64,000 nucleotides of DNA from Catenaria anguillulae PL171 (GCA_002102555.1 MCFL01000022.1:248001-312000); one strand, 5' to 3'. Counted from the first letter of the stretch, positions 1-12,272 are shown. Notes: generated by a model from the letters alone, not told the origin. Translations and numbers: made by a program.

Positions 1-525
1 TGGATTTGGGTCGCTCATTCATAACGTCGGAGGTAAGAGTCATTGGATTGGGTTGTGAGGTTTGGAGATATACTTATTGCCGGGTTGAGACACAGCCGAG
101 ACATCAGAGTTTCGGGTGTTGGCGGTTTGTGCTTTAGTGTATGGTACTTGCTCTTGATCATTGAGACTGGATGTATGTATTTGCCTGTTTCCTCCTGTCG
201 TTTTTTTTTTGACGCAGGTCATGCGAGAGGCCAGACATTGGGTGGTTGGCATACACTGCACGCATTGAGCTCCCGGCGGATGGATCATTCGCGCTTTTCG
301 AAAGCTGACAGATGACGGCAAGTCCGTCATGATGTGACCGTGAGACATAACGAAATGGGCGTCTTTTCTCTGGTGGCTCAAGAGTCCTCATATTTATACA
401 ACGGCCCTCGTACATACGCAAAACAATGAAACGAAGATCGGAGAACATCTTTGAATTACGGAACTCTTCCATGAATGCAATGTCGAACAAGTACAATCAA
501 CCGCGGCTACCTGCCATCTCTTGGC
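1..525. other. Left-edge stretch without a supportable gene
   Basis: Short open frames exist on both strands, but none shows a recognisable domain, a credible start or a splice pattern. The sequence includes a T-run near 201-210. It could be the 3' flank of a gene beyond the left edge or decayed DNA next to the tandem fragment that follows. I see nothing definite in it. Confidence 0.4.
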
Positions 526-860
526 TCACTGCAAATTGTCGTCAAAAACCATTTGGCCATGTGACGGTACAAACTCGCTAAACCATTGGCCACGGTGTTG
601 GACCATTGCCTCCAAACCCTCCTTTGTGTAACGAATAGGCAACGATTGCTCCAGCCACCACTTGCACTGTTGATTTGAAATCCAAAGAACAGCGTTGAGG
701 AACGCATACTCGGTGTGCTTGTGCTCCAAACCAGAGCCACACCACCACTTCATAACTAGCATGAAAAGGTAGCCTGCCCTTTCAGAATCCCAAACGAGAT
801 CATTCATAGCCTTTTCGGAGTAGCAGAGCCTGATATCTTGCTTTTGGCTATAATCTCGAA
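526..860 (-). pseudogene. 3'-terminal fragment of a WW-rich ankyrin-like gene (tandem duplicate)
   Basis: About 110 codons closely match the last ~115 codons of the neighbouring gene at 996-2996. Shared strings include LCYSEKAM, the KWW block, AFLNAVLWIS and CKWWLEQSLPIRYTKEGL. There is no N-terminal F-box-like part and no ATG in frame at the beginning of the similarity. The offset to the matching part of the neighbour is about 490 bp in the same orientation, so this looks like a partial tandem duplication. The relic ends in its own stop after VFDDNLQ. It could be transcribed as read-through, but a functional product is unlikely. Confidence 0.75.
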
Positions 861-995
861 TCCCCTTCAAAGATTTCGTAGCGCTCTAGAAGCGATGTAA
901 GTATAATGAACCCTGAGTATGAGCAACAAAACTGGGAAAAAGAGAAAAACAAGCGACAAATATCCACCGCTATTGCACGTTATGTTTCTAGTATT

Positions 996-2996
996 CTACT
1001 CAACTCTCGCTTCCTGAGGCTGAAAATGACCGTCAAGAACCTCTGTGCCGTGTGATTGTGCAAACTCGGTAATCCATGGACCACGGCGTTCGACTGTCGC
1101 GTCCAAACCCTCCTTTGTGTAGCGAATAGGCAACGATTGTTCCAACCACCACTTGCACTGCTCATCTGAAATCCAAAGCACAGCGTTGAGGAACGCAGAC
1201 TCTGTGTACTTGAGCTCCAATCCAGATTCGCACCACCACTTTATGACCCACATGAAGACGTAACCCGAGTACGCCGAATCCCAGACGAGACCACTCATCG
1301 CCTTTTCAGAATAGCAGAGCTCAATACCGCGTAGATTACAATACTTGCGAATCCATTCCAGCGTCAGTGAAGCGGCTGCCAGGCTGGCCGAATCCATCAA
1401 CTGCGTGTTCCCAACCAACAAATTGTCGAGAGCATCCTGGTCGTGATCCGCCCACCATTGCAAGATTTCGGTATCGTTCCTCTGCGCGGCATCAATGATG
1501 GCTGAGGTTTCATCCACCGGAATGAAGCGACCAAGGGCCTCCCAACGGTCAAGGATAGCGACGTTGTCGCAACAGTTGATAACGTCAGAACACTTGTCGA
1601 GTGCAATCTCAATGCCAGACTTGCTCATCCACCAATCTGTAACTGCCTTCCACTGGTCACCGCCAGACGCGAGTGCGCAGCGAAGCATGTTGACAATATC
1701 AAACTTGAGTTGCACATGGCTTTCCTTGAACCACCACTCAAGCACGGCGAGCTGACCATTGGTGGTCGCCTGGCAGAGTGCCTTGTCGCAATCGTACTGC
1801 TGAGGAGACGGCCCCCTGCATCGGTTCCAAAACTTGAGAAACTCCAAATCGCCATTGCCACTGGCAGCATCAACCTTTTCAACCGATTCGGGAATTACCA
1901 ACAACTCGAGATTTTGCATCCACCAATCAACCACATGCTCATGCCCGTTTTCACGGGCCAGATCAAGGCAATAACCGTGCTTGACTTCCGACAACCATTC
2001 AGGAACAAGCTCCATGTCGGAAGCAGGATCAAGCTCACGCTCCTGGTCCATATACGCGGCTCGAACCTGAGCGTCAATCTGCACCTTGTTCTTCTTCCAC
2101 CACTCGAGCAACTCCAAGTTGCCCACTTTGCTCGCGTATTCCGCGAGATTGGGCATAGCCCACTCATTGTTGAGCATCCACTCCAGTACAGGTGCCACGG
2201 GTCCTTGCCCGTTGACTGCGGCCGCACACATCTCATCCATTGTATCTGGTTCGAACCAGACATCATGGCCGTCGACCCACCCTTGCAATACCTCCACGGC
2301 GCCCATTTCACATGCCGCCTCGATCACACCCTTGATATACTCTAGGACTCCAAACCCGGCCGCTAGCCACAATGCAACAAACTGCAATTGCCGCTTGTCA
2401 CCAGTCCTGACCAAATCGGCCAGCTCCTCGTCAGTCAACCCGTCGTCACACATCTTGTGATACTTGCCGCGCGCCAACCAATCCAACGAGTCCCACGCTT
2501 CGGCTTGCACGGCAAGTCGAATCGGGCTATCATCCCAATCGTAATAGTCACGGAACCTTGGCACCCCGAGTTTGGCGACGTCAATCCACCAATCAAGCAC
2601 GTCACCTCGATTGCTCGTCACAGCCGCCGAGAATGCACTCCCAATGCAAAATCTGTACCCCGAGTCGTACAACTTTTGCAAGTAGCTGGGGCCAAAGCGT
2701 TGTTTTTGCACCATCATCTTGCCAAACCCATCGTCCAAGCGCGGAACAAAGACATGGTAGGCCAACGGCGGAGGCGGGAGAGCAACGAGCGCGGCGGCGC
2801 AGTGGTCATGCATCTTGTTAAAGTCGTTCGTGAAGTACTTGTTGATTTTGCTAAGCGGGAAACGAAGTGGGACGTGAACGAGGATTGATTCCACAAGCTC
2901 AGTCGGCAAGGTCGGCAGCGGCATCTCAGCGGAAAGGGGTGCCGACGAGGTCGTGGTGGCACCTGGTGAGTCGTTGGCTGTGTTTTTCACTTGCAT
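996..2996 (-). CDS. WW-rich F-box-like/ankyrin-like repeat protein, full length (666 aa)
   Basis: Uninterrupted gene of 666 residues with no obvious intron. Residues ~28-55 (LPTELVESILVHVPLRFPL and on) resemble an F-box or F-box-like helix. They are followed by the family signature CAAALVALPPP, VPRLDDGFGKMM, then a long array of degenerate ~30-residue helical repeats containing LEWW, VDWW and DWWM motifs, the AAVNGQGPVAPVLEWM block and AxxGNLELLEWW. These repeats look like strongly diverged ankyrin repeats as seen in large families of early-diverging fungi. This is the best reference copy in the window; seven other copies or fragments follow. Substrate-adaptor (ubiquitin ligase) function is only a guess from the F-box-like start. 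No signal peptide or membrane segment is seen. Confidence 0.8.
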   Translation of the reverse strand: MQVKNTANDSPGATTTSSAPLSAEMPLPTLPTELVESILVHVPLRFPLSKINKYFTNDFNKMHDHCAAALVALPPPPLAYHVFVPRLDDGFGKMMVQKQRFGPSYLQKLYDSGYRFCIGSAFSAAVTSNRGDVLDWWIDVAKLGVPRFRDYYDWDDSPIRLAVQAEAWDSLDWLARGKYHKMCDDGLTDEELADLVRTGDKRQLQFVALWLAAGFGVLEYIKGVIEAACEMGAVEVLQGWVDGHDVWFEPDTMDEMCAAAVNGQGPVAPVLEWMLNNEWAMPNLAEYASKVGNLELLEWWKKNKVQIDAQVRAAYMDQERELDPASDMELVPEWLSEVKHGYCLDLARENGHEHVVDWWMQNLELLVIPESVEKVDAASGNGDLEFLKFWNRCRGPSPQQYDCDKALCQATTNGQLAVLEWWFKESHVQLKFDIVNMLRCALASGGDQWKAVTDWWMSKSGIEIALDKCSDVINCCDNVAILDRWEALGRFIPVDETSAIIDAAQRNDTEILQWWADHDQDALDNLLVGNTQLMDSASLAAASLTLEWIRKYCNLRGIELCYSEKAMSGLVWDSAYSGYVFMWVIKWWCESGLELKYTESAFLNAVLWISDEQCKWWLEQSLPIRYTKEGLDATVERRGPWITEFAQSHGTEVLDGHFQPQEARVE

Positions 2997-3272
2997 TGGT
3001 TATTCAAGGTTGCTTCGTGGTGCTCGTCACGGCAATCAGGAATCGAAAGGAGCGAAAGCGACGACGCACAGACAGTCATGACAGCGGTATTTCACTTGCT
3101 CGGGACCCACCGCTGATGAGCCATATTGACCCTGATATCGATGTTGCGGTATTCATGCGGTGTGGTTGGCACTGGATGCAGGGCTACCACATGCACTTGA
3201 TATGAGAGTCACATCAGCACCGCACGTGCCGCAATTATAGTGTTTATGTCATAACCCTTTTTTTTTCCCAGC

Positions 3273-3290
3273 TGGGAACGATCGTTCCCA
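3273..3290. repeat. 18-bp perfect palindrome, copy 1
   Basis: TGGGAACGATCGTTCCCA reads the same on both strands. The identical 18 bp recurs about 330 bp to the right. It could be a binding site for a dimeric DNA-binding protein or part of the terminal repeats of a small element. Confidence 0.85.
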
Positions 3291-3601
3291 ACGCGATTCT
3301 TGAGAATACCTAACGCACCACACTCAATACAGCAACAAGGATGATACTACATAATAGAGGAGACTCAGGGCTATCCATCCATGGCCACAGCATGTCAACA
3401 CGTGACCTCTGGCGGTTGCAACGCCCGTTTGAAGGTTCGCCCAAGCATTTCGTACCTCAGCCGGGAGGCAAGCTCTTGGAATTCAATTTTCAGGATTTGT
3501 AAGCTTTTCACCTACATATTGACCTCAACTAATGCTTTTCCGGTAATTGTGGAGGGCTAAGGAGTAGTGGCTGATGGTTTGTTGGGAACGCCGAAAACCC
3601 C

Positions 3602-3621
3602 CTGGGAACGATCGTTCCCAG
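3602..3621. repeat. 20-bp perfect palindrome, copy 2
   Basis: CTGGGAACGATCGTTCCCAG is a perfect 20-bp inverted repeat whose central 18 bp equal copy 1. A half-site-like string GTTGGGAACG lies just to its left at about 3581-3590. Confidence 0.85.
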
Positions 3622-3992
3622 CAACAAAGACGCAACTTTGAGATACTTCCCGTGGCTCGATTGACACCAGACTTGGAAGACGCGTTGATTATGCTTCCAT
3701 GATAGTTCCCCTGGGGTTTTTAGCTCCGGATATATACAATCAAAATGGTTTATTCCTGAGCCAAATGTTGCGGCTTGTCAGTGGAGGCATCGACCATTTC
3801 AAGGATCTGCAAGTGATCGGCGACATGACGGCCGATCTGCATGCATTCTCTGGCAGCTTCGGGCATGAATTACGAAACGTTCCTTCATTCAAAAGCAATA
3901 AATGGTAGCGGGAAAGTGATACAGGAGTGTGTTAATTTAATTTTCTCGGGTCAACCTGGGTGTTGTTCAGGAGAAGAGTGATTTTCGATGGT

Positions 3993-4010
3993 TGGGAAAC
4001 ATCGTTCTCA
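3993..4010. repeat. Degenerate third copy of the palindrome
   Basis: TGGGAAACATCGTTCTCA differs from the perfect 18-mer at three positions. Because it sits in the same intergenic region it is probably related rather than coincidental, but the match is imperfect. Confidence 0.5.
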
Positions 4011-4320
4011 AGCACGGGAACGAAAGGGGTAAGAAGTGATTGTTGTTGGATCATGAGGCTATGGGGCGGTGGAGGGCGACGGTGGTGTCATATCGGCCTG
4101 TCAGCTGTCAGAATGATTTCCTTTTCTCGCATCATGGCCCGCTGAATCGAGGCCATTCTCTCACCGGCCGCCAACCCAACCAAGCAATGAGCAGTACGTT
4201 TCGGCCAATGATGGATACAGGTGGCACAATAGGCCAAAAGGGGGAGGAGAGAGGCGATATCGGTACAATCAATGACGCAGTGCAACTATGAAGGACAATA
4301 CAGCAACAAGTAAATAACAT

Positions 4321-7302
4321 TCACTCCTCAAAATCCTTGCGGCTCAGAACCTGTCCCTGTATCCGTGCGAACGCAGCCAACTGAACGCCCGAAATCTTGC
4401 CGCTCTGATATTCCAAAAACATCTTTGCAAACTGTTCGGCAAACTCGACATCGCTCAGTACCTTGGACTTGAGCTCGTCCACGGCCCCCGGCCCATGTGC
4501 GGCCGTTCCCTTGGCCTGTTTCTTCTTGCCCCTGACCAGCACTGCCTTCAATCCTGGCCCACGCAACCGCGTCGGCTCCACAAACGGTTTCGGTGGCTCC
4601 TTACCCCGCTCTTGCAGCACCCTCCTCGTTTTCTTGACTGTCTCAATCTCAACATCACCCTTGCATCGAACCAGGTCGCCAAACACTTGAAACACGTCCC
4701 GCAGCAACGCCCGCTGCCTTGTTGGTGTCGGCACCATGTGAGCAAAGTGCACAAGACTCAGCTTCGGGTGCACAAACAACATGATCTCGTTTGTTGCCAT
4801 GCGCACATTCATGTGCAAGCGTTCCGGCTCGGGACACAGCGTGAACCCGAGGTGAGGCACCGCGGCTTGGTACACGTCGTGGAGCAATTGCAAGCACCGG
4901 ACGTGCATTTCGAGGTAGTTGAAGCGCAGGTCGTCGAGCTCATGGGCGAGCGCGGTGCGCAGGTAGCCGAGGAGGTGCAAGGGCGAGTGGCGGATCGAGC
5001 GGATATGATGCGCGGGAGCCGCCGCCGCTGACGAGATGGTGGCGGCCATAGGGTTGTGGGCCGAAGATGCAGCGGCGCGTTGTGCGAGTTCTTCGACATT
5101 ATACGCGAGCGAGGGATGCAGGCCGCGGTTACCGAGCCAGCCGCGGAACAGCGAGAATGTTGGAAGGACCTTGAGCATTGAGTCACTCACGCTCGTGTGA
5201 GTGAGGTCGCGTCGCGTCGACTGCGATTCGCCCGCAAGCTGCCTGAGATGTTCTTGGAGCTGGCCCACCGGAACTCGGTTGTGCGCGAGAAGCAGAGCAT
5301 TGAACGATTCGGACCGGTTGGTTGGGAGGCGGCCGCGGAAGAGCGTTTCCTTGGACTCGTGAATTGTAATCAGGCGCTCCATATCGGCCCACAACCCACA
5401 AAGTGTGTCTTTTTGGCCCGATGTGGCGGTGGTCTCGTCGCCAATAAATCCTTCCAATTTGCCGAGTTCGTACAAATGCAGCGCCATCAAAGTCGAACCC
5501 CATGCCATGCCCATAAACACGCCGAGCTCGTTGGCCGAGTGCAGAAACCGATACTCCAACAGCCCACACAGCCACGGGTGATTCCGTAAAAGTCGATACT
5601 CGAACGGCCCATGAACCTCGTCGCCGCCATACAAGGGCGCCAGCAAATCCACATCCATGGTTTCGTGAATCGAGAGAAGGATGGATGCGCACATTTTCTG
5701 CACCTGCTGGTTGTTGTCGACCTCCCTGTAGTGGTTGAGGATCTTGTTCTTGTCGATGCGCTGCAACGTGTCGAGGATGGCGTGGCCAGTGGTTTTGGCG
5801 TCGTCAAAACCGCGCGATACGTTGGCGCGGAGTACGTGGTGGGTGTCGAGAAAGAGTTGAATGGCAAATGCTGAGGCGGGCGTGAATGGTTTGGGTTTGC
5901 GTGCGCGGAAGGCCTTGTGAGCGTAGGCCGTGTCGATGAGCTCGGCAATGAATGCGTCGCACATGTACATGTGTCCGCTGCGTCTGTATTCAGAAGGGGC
6001 AAGGTCAGCGTTGAGCTAGCATCGTGGCAGGTCCGCAAAGACAAAAACGTACTCCATGGTCGTGCGATATTCGTGGAAGTAGATGCACAATTCGCCAATG
6101 AGCAACTGATCCTCATGCATCTTGTCCCGGTTCGACAACTTGCTGCGATCCACTCGTGCGTCGTACTTGCCATTGATCGAAATGTTTGGAATGGCCTCGC
6201 CCTTGGCAATCATCTCAATCATAGGCACCAACCCGCGCGCGATCGAAGCCGTGGGCATGAGCATCGACTCGGCAATCGGCCACATTGCTGGGCAATCATC
6301 CACCCAGGTCGACGAGGACTTGAGCCCGCGGGCCGCACATGCCTCGCTAAAGACGTGGTCGGTGATTCGGAAAAAGTCTTCGCACAATGGGTGGATGGCG
6401 AAAAAGTCGATTTGCGCCGCACGAACCAGATCAACGGCAAAGCTCGTCGTCAAGCTGGCCGTGATGAGATCCAGCTTGCCGTCACGGTATTGAGTCCATG
6501 AGTCGATTACAAACTGTCGCAGCTTTTGCAGGTCGTCAAAGAAGCAAAACACGGCAATCAACAGTTCCGACGATTCGTCCTCGTCGGCAAGCTTGTATGC
6601 CTTTGTTGAAGTGGGCTTGGCAGGGCGACTCGGTTTACTGGTCGCGGAAGCATTCCAGGCGTCATCGTCGTCGTCAGTACCGTCGTCGTGTTCACGTGGT
6701 GTTCCCGAGCCAGGGTCGGGATCGAGCGGGGCAAAGCGGCTCTGAAGAGTTGTCGAGACCTTTTCTGGCACCGTCATGGCCGATTGTTTAGCAAGTGGCG
6801 AGAGGATCGAAACTGCTTGCTCCAGCACTTGAATGAAATGCGCATGTGCTTGATTCTGAGCCGACAGATTGCACTTGTCGTAACCGTCGCCCAAGCCGGC
6901 CTGATCCGCTGCAACTGCCGAAAACCAGTAGGCGCACTGCTTGCGAGCAAGGATGGCACGGCCTGCAGACCTGAGCGTGGCGGCCGGGACGTGGACGGGT
7001 TGATCATGTTGGCCGTTGGCAATGAATTGGGCGAGAGTTACAATGTCGTTGGTGTTGATGGCCGTGATGGATGAAGAGGATGACGACGACTTTTTGCCTG
7101 ATCCGCCCTTCTTTCCCTTCTTGGACTTTTTGCCCTTGCTGTGCTGCTGACCGCCACTGCCGATGCCAAGGGAAGAGTCCGTGAACCCGAGCGATTCGCC
7201 GGTTTCGACGAGCCAGCCGATGAAGGCGTTGGTGCTCTTCTTGTACTGCTGGTAACGGGTGAAGAGCTGACCTGGGAGTTTGATTGCATTGGCTAGCATC
7301 AT
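4321..7302 (-). CDS. DUF6604-domain protein (970 aa, two exons)
   Basis: Exons 7302-6053 and 5983-4321 are joined over a 69-nt intron (5984-6052; GTACGT donor, ACAG acceptor). The junction reads TTMERSGHMYMCD and gives 970 residues. The N-terminus LPGQLFTRYQQYKKSTNAFIGWL is typical of the fungal DUF6604 domain. It is followed by a Lys/Ser/Gly-rich linker (about residues 55-80) and a long mostly helical body with FNALLLAHNRVPVGQL. The function of the family is not established. An upstream ATG at 7356 is in frame and would add 18 residues; I prefer 7302 because the domain begins a few residues later. No signal peptide or membrane helix is seen. The gene lies 3' of, and on the same strand as, the ABC transporter. 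Confidence 0.8.
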
Positions 7303-7545
7303 CGTACGTAGAATGCTTGTGGCATGGATGTGTCTATTATGTACTTGGATTAACATTCGACTTCTGCATGTGTGATTGTGATCTGGACTAAATATACATA
7401 TTTTGATCGCTCACACGGCGTGTGAGATGCCGCCAACTGGAGGAAGTTGTCATCGTGACACACGTGCATGGGTATCAGTGTATTTGCTGTTTACCTAATG
7501 ATTCATACTGTTACAGACAAACCAGACGAATCAGACGAGGTTTGC

Positions 7546-10500
7546 CTAAGATGACTGACCTCCACATCGACCCTCCCTCGCGTCCATCGCCATCTGCCTC
7601 AACACACTGGCGTTGGCCGCCCCTGTCTCCTCGACCAACGAGGAAAACAGCGACTCGGGCCGCTCCAGCAAGTCTGCAGGCGAACCAAACTCGACGACCT
7701 TGCCGGCATCCAGCGCAAGGATGAAATCAAAGTCAATGACCGTGTTCAACCTATGTGCAATCGTCAGCACGGTTGCACCGGCGAAATCACGCCGAATCGA
7801 CCGTTGAATGTACGCATCCGTTTCCATGTCACAGGACGAACTGGCCTCGTCCAAGACCAAGATGCGCGAGTTGCGGACGCGGGCACGTGCAAGGTTCAAA
7901 AGCTGAGCTTGGCCGAGCGACAAGCACGACGTGTCGGTCAGCGGTGTGTCGAGCTTGGCATCGAGCGACTCGGCCCAGTCCTTGAGACCGGCGCTTTCCA
8001 AACTACATGCCGGAGAGTCCAGGTTAGCCCGTGATACGTTAGAGGAGCACAAATCCGAGAGTCGAAGTGCGTGCCAATTCCAAAGATGAGCATCGTCGTG
8101 CAGCCCTTCTGGATCCAGGTTGGTTCGAATGGTGCCCGAAAACAAGGTCGGTTCCTGTCCCACAATGGCCATGCGTGACCGCAAATCGGCCAGTCCAAGT
8201 TGGCTGATATCAACACCGTCAATCAAAATCTTGCCCTCCAAGAGCTCAACAAGGCGGAACAGCGCCACAAGAGTAGTGCTCTTGCCTGATCCAGTCCGCC
8301 CGACGATTCCCACTTTGCTGGCTGCTGGGACACGGAACGATACACCCTTGAGGACTGGATCCAACCCACGGCGGTACGACATGACAACGTCTTGGAACTC
8401 GATCTCGCCATGCTCGGGCCACTCTGGGGTCGGCGGACAGACGTTGGTCACGAGCGGGGCTTCAGATTCGAGATTGTGTGCGTAATGCGACAGCCGTTCG
8501 ACAGAGTTCATTTGGGTTTCCGTCTGTTGAGCGAGGGTGATGAGTGAGTGGCTTGCCGGGCAAGGAGTGAGAGCAAGTCGTACGTACCTCAGTTGCTTGG
8601 CGGACACACCAGGCGAGCGTGCTAGTGACGGACAGGGCGTAACTCATGGACAAGCCGACTGTGGGAGACACACAGACTGTCAGTTTGTCTCATATTGCAG
8701 CGTCATGAGGCAACAGTCGCGATCGCACCGAGTGAAGCGGGAACGGAACCGAGCCCAAGCACACCAAAGAAGCCAGCAAAGAAGACCATCACAGATCCAA
8801 TCGACTCGAGACGAAGAGCAAGCCAACGTTGCGCCGCGAATTGCAAAAAGTACGGCGACGAGTTGCGATCTGTTGAGAAGGTCGGTCATGGACGTTGGCT
8901 GCGGTTTTCGGCTGTTGCGTGAAGTGCAGATGAGGCGTACCGATGAGTTCTTGGTTGCGCTGAATGAAACGATCCTCGCTCTGATACGCCCGGATCGTGA
9001 CAGTCCCGGACAAGGTCTCGGCGTACTGAGCAAACAGGGGACTACGAGATAAAGCCTCGAGGCGCTTGAGCTCTCGAGAGGTCCGCCGGTAAAAGAGCTA
9101 CAAACGAGGTTGGCATATCATATCAGGCGAAAGCGAATCAGTAAAGTGAATAAACGGCAAAGACGTACCTGGACAAAGTAGTACACGATAAGGAGAGGGA
9201 CAAGCGGGATTGCAAAGAGCGGCGTCGACAGGATCATGACGGCAAATGTAGACAAGGTGATGAAGAGAGTTTGAAGAAACTGCTTGATGGCATCAGCGAG
9301 CGTATTGTCCATGGCATCTTGATCCTTGGAAATGCGATTGATGACTGATATCAAGAAGAAAGCAGGGTCAATAAGAGCCGCAACGAAAAACCACAACATG
9401 TGGGAAAAGCAACGCACTGCGACCGTGAGGCGTTTGGTCAAAGAACGACATGGGCGAGCGCAAGAGCGATTGGACCACCTCTCCATGCATGTCTCGTGAA
9501 GCTCGCACGCCGGCATACACAAAGAGCGTGCCCGAGATGAGGAGTGAGACCAATTGGCCAATACCCCATGCGAAATACACCCACAGGTACACTTGGTCCG
9601 ATACTCGTGGGAAGGTCTTGGATGTCCAGAACGAGAGCCAAACGTCGCCACCGGTACGGCACAACTGCGTGAGAACCAGCCACACCATGATATTGGAAGC
9701 CGTGACTTGGCCGCCAATGGCCGTCATGTATGCTGAGAACACAGATTTCTTGACACTTCCGACGGCACGCTCCTCAGCCTGCGTGAGTTGCTGCTGCGGC
9801 TGCGCCTTTCCCACCTTGTCGCCGTCCGTCGCACTCTCGATCGGTTTAGATACGACAATCTCGTCCTGGTCCTTACTTTGCAAAACTGCTAACACCTCAC
9901 TCGTATCTGCATCATCCGGTGCCAGCATCGGTGGTTGCATCCCGTCCGCCGTGTCCTGGTCCTCCTCAAGCCCACCGTACGCGCGCATCTGCTCGGCAAA
10001 CGCGCTGTTCTTGTCGGCCATCAACTGGGCAAACGTGCCTTGCTCAGCGATCCGTCCATCACGCAAATAGACCACCATGTCGCAGTGCGGCAAGAAGTGC
10101 AGTGCGTGCGTCACGAGAATCCGAGTTCGGCCTTGCAGCGCGCCAGCAATTGCAGAATGGAACACGGCGGCACCGACGTGCGAGTCGAGCGCGGACAGGC
10201 AGTCGTCAAAGAGGTAAATATCGGAATCGGCGTAAATGGCGCGGGCGGTTTGCAAGCGCTGGCGTTGGCCGCCGGATAAGTTTTGACCTGATACAGAGCA
10301 AGTGAACGTCAGATTAAGAGTCATGGGAATGTCGGTAGACGCAAGCAAAGAACAAACCCCTTTCGCCAATTTCGATCAAGTCGCCGCCAAGCTGTTCAAT
10401 ATCCCGCTCCAAACATGACAACCGAATCGCCCGCCTGTACTTGGCCTCGTCAAACTCGGAGCCCCACACAATGTTTTCGCGCAATGTGCAGTTCATGATC

Positions 10501-12272
10501 CACGCCTGCTGCGGACAATAGGCGACCGAGCCAGCGATTTGTACCGAGCCGCGGGTCCGATGCATTTCGCCGAGAATGCCTGAGAGCAGACTCGACTTGC
10601 CCGAACCGACTTGTCCCACGACGGCAACGAGCACGCCCGCAGGAATGTCGAGCGAAATATTGCTGAGAGTTGGCTGATCTTGAGCCCACTCAAAATCCGC
10701 GTCGGAAATGGAGATTGCAGGTACGTCGGGTAGCGGAGTAGATGACACAATGTCGGGCAGCGATGTGAGCTCTTCGGCGAGTAAGAGGTCGGTAACACGG
10801 CGAAGGGCAACGCGAGAGTCAATGAGAAGTGGGATCATGGTAGGGAAGTCTGGAAAATTGAAAGCAAGCAACAGATGAGGTGAGTCGGCGGCCCAAGGTC
10901 TCTAAGAGTGGGTGCTCTCCGGGTCAGAGTGAGGATACAGAAGAGTAAAAAATCGTACAGAAAAGTGGCAGACGCAACTGATTGAACAGGGCAAGCGCAG
11001 TGAAAACCACCGTCACCGACAGCTGGCCACCCGTCATGTACACCAGCATGAACACCACCATAGCCGCAATCGTGGGAATCATCTTGCTCACGGCGTTGAT
11101 TGCATTGCGCCACAGCGCAAGTCGCTTGACGGAGGCCAATTCCTCTTCCCGTAGGTTCATGATATCCGTGGCCTTGATGAGCTCCCAGCCCATGAGCTTG
11201 ACCGTCTTGACATTGGCCAGGGTTTCGTTAGTCAATCGAACGCGGGTGTCGGTATGGATTTGCGATTGTTTGCGAATGCTCGCCAGCCGCCTAAGCATAT
11301 GGCTTTGGGCAGGAATAAAGGCAACCATGAGCCCAAACGCAACAAAGGCGGCGGGACCAACGAGGCGAACTAGGAGAATGAGGATGACAGTGACTTGAAT
11401 TGGCAGCGACCAAACCATGTGCTAGAGTAGAGGCATGAAAACAGACTGTTAATTGCGTGAATCGCGACAATGAACGAAAAAGCAAGAGAGAGAGGGAGAC
11501 GAACCAAGTAAGGAACAACCATATTCAACCGCTCGGCATCCGTCGACACAATGTTTTGCAACTTGCCCTCATTAAAGTCCCCAGCCCGTGCCCTCGCTGA
11601 TAGCACAAGGGTCTTGCGATAAATGGCTGTCGTGAGCGCATTCTTGACGCACAATCCAATCTTGCGAGTCGACATGAAAAAGGCCGAGTTGGCGAGCACG
11701 GACACGATTTGCAAACCAAACAAGGCGGCAACCATGGTGTATCCAAAAGATCTTGATGGCATGGACCCACCGGCAAGCACCCGCTTTTCCTCGCGAGACA
11801 GGAAGTTGAGCAGCGATTCGAGGATCAAGGGTGAGACAAGTTGACAAGCGACGTGCAGTGCAATGGCAAACCCAGCAATAAGCCAGCGTGTGCCGAAACA
11901 ACCCCACAGAGCACGAGCAACGCTCGGTGTACTTGACTGCGAACGCCATTGCTCTTGGAATAACTGCGAGTTGTGTTTGGCCGTGATCCCGTCGTACATC
12001 TTGTACATGTCGTGATCTTGCAGCGGCCGCTTGAAACCAAGCCTAATCAATGGGGTGAGCCAAGCCATGACAAGCTGCGAGCACCACGAGGAAGTTGGCT
12101 CGGGAATGGGAACTGTGGCATTGCGGGGACGCTCGTCGGTGACGGCTTTTGACGATGATGGAGCGGCTCGCTTCGCCTTGCATTCTACATCCTGTGTTCT
12201 CTTGTCGGCGACTGCTACTGGATACCCAACAGAGGGCTTTTCCGCAATGGATGGTGTGAAGTCGGGGGACAT
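7546..12272 (-). CDS. ABC transporter, ABCC/MRP family (1371 aa, nine exons)
   Basis: Exons (5' to 3'): 12272-11505, 11421-10959, 10849-10358, 10287-9418, 9344-9169, 9097-8941, 8869-8729, 8658-8588, 8523-7546. They sum to 1371 codons plus stop, and every junction restores family motifs (VPYLHMVWSLP, LRLPLFYFPTM, ERGQNLSGGQRQR, TPHGRIINRISKD, ASLVGLSMSYAL). The order is TMD1-NBD1-TMD2-NBD2 with no extra N-terminal TMD0. NBD1 has Walker A GQVGSGKS (~489-496), signature LSGGQ and LFDDCLSALD, where Asp replaces the catalytic Glu as is normal for ABCC NBD1. NBD2 has GRTGSGKS (~1121-1128), a variant signature LSLGQ and LVLDEASSS with the catalytic Glu. ABCC proteins export glutathione or other conjugates and drugs across the plasma or vacuolar membrane; the substrate here is unknown. 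Confidence 0.9.

Larger units (their letters stand above)
2997..4320. other. 1.3-kb intergenic region with palindromic motifs
   Basis: The region separates the WW-family gene from the convergent-side end of the DUF6604 gene. No open frame has recognisable content. Its notable content is three copies of an inverted-repeat motif, listed separately. The left part (2997-3240) is the presumed promoter of the gene at 996-2996. Confidence 0.5.
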
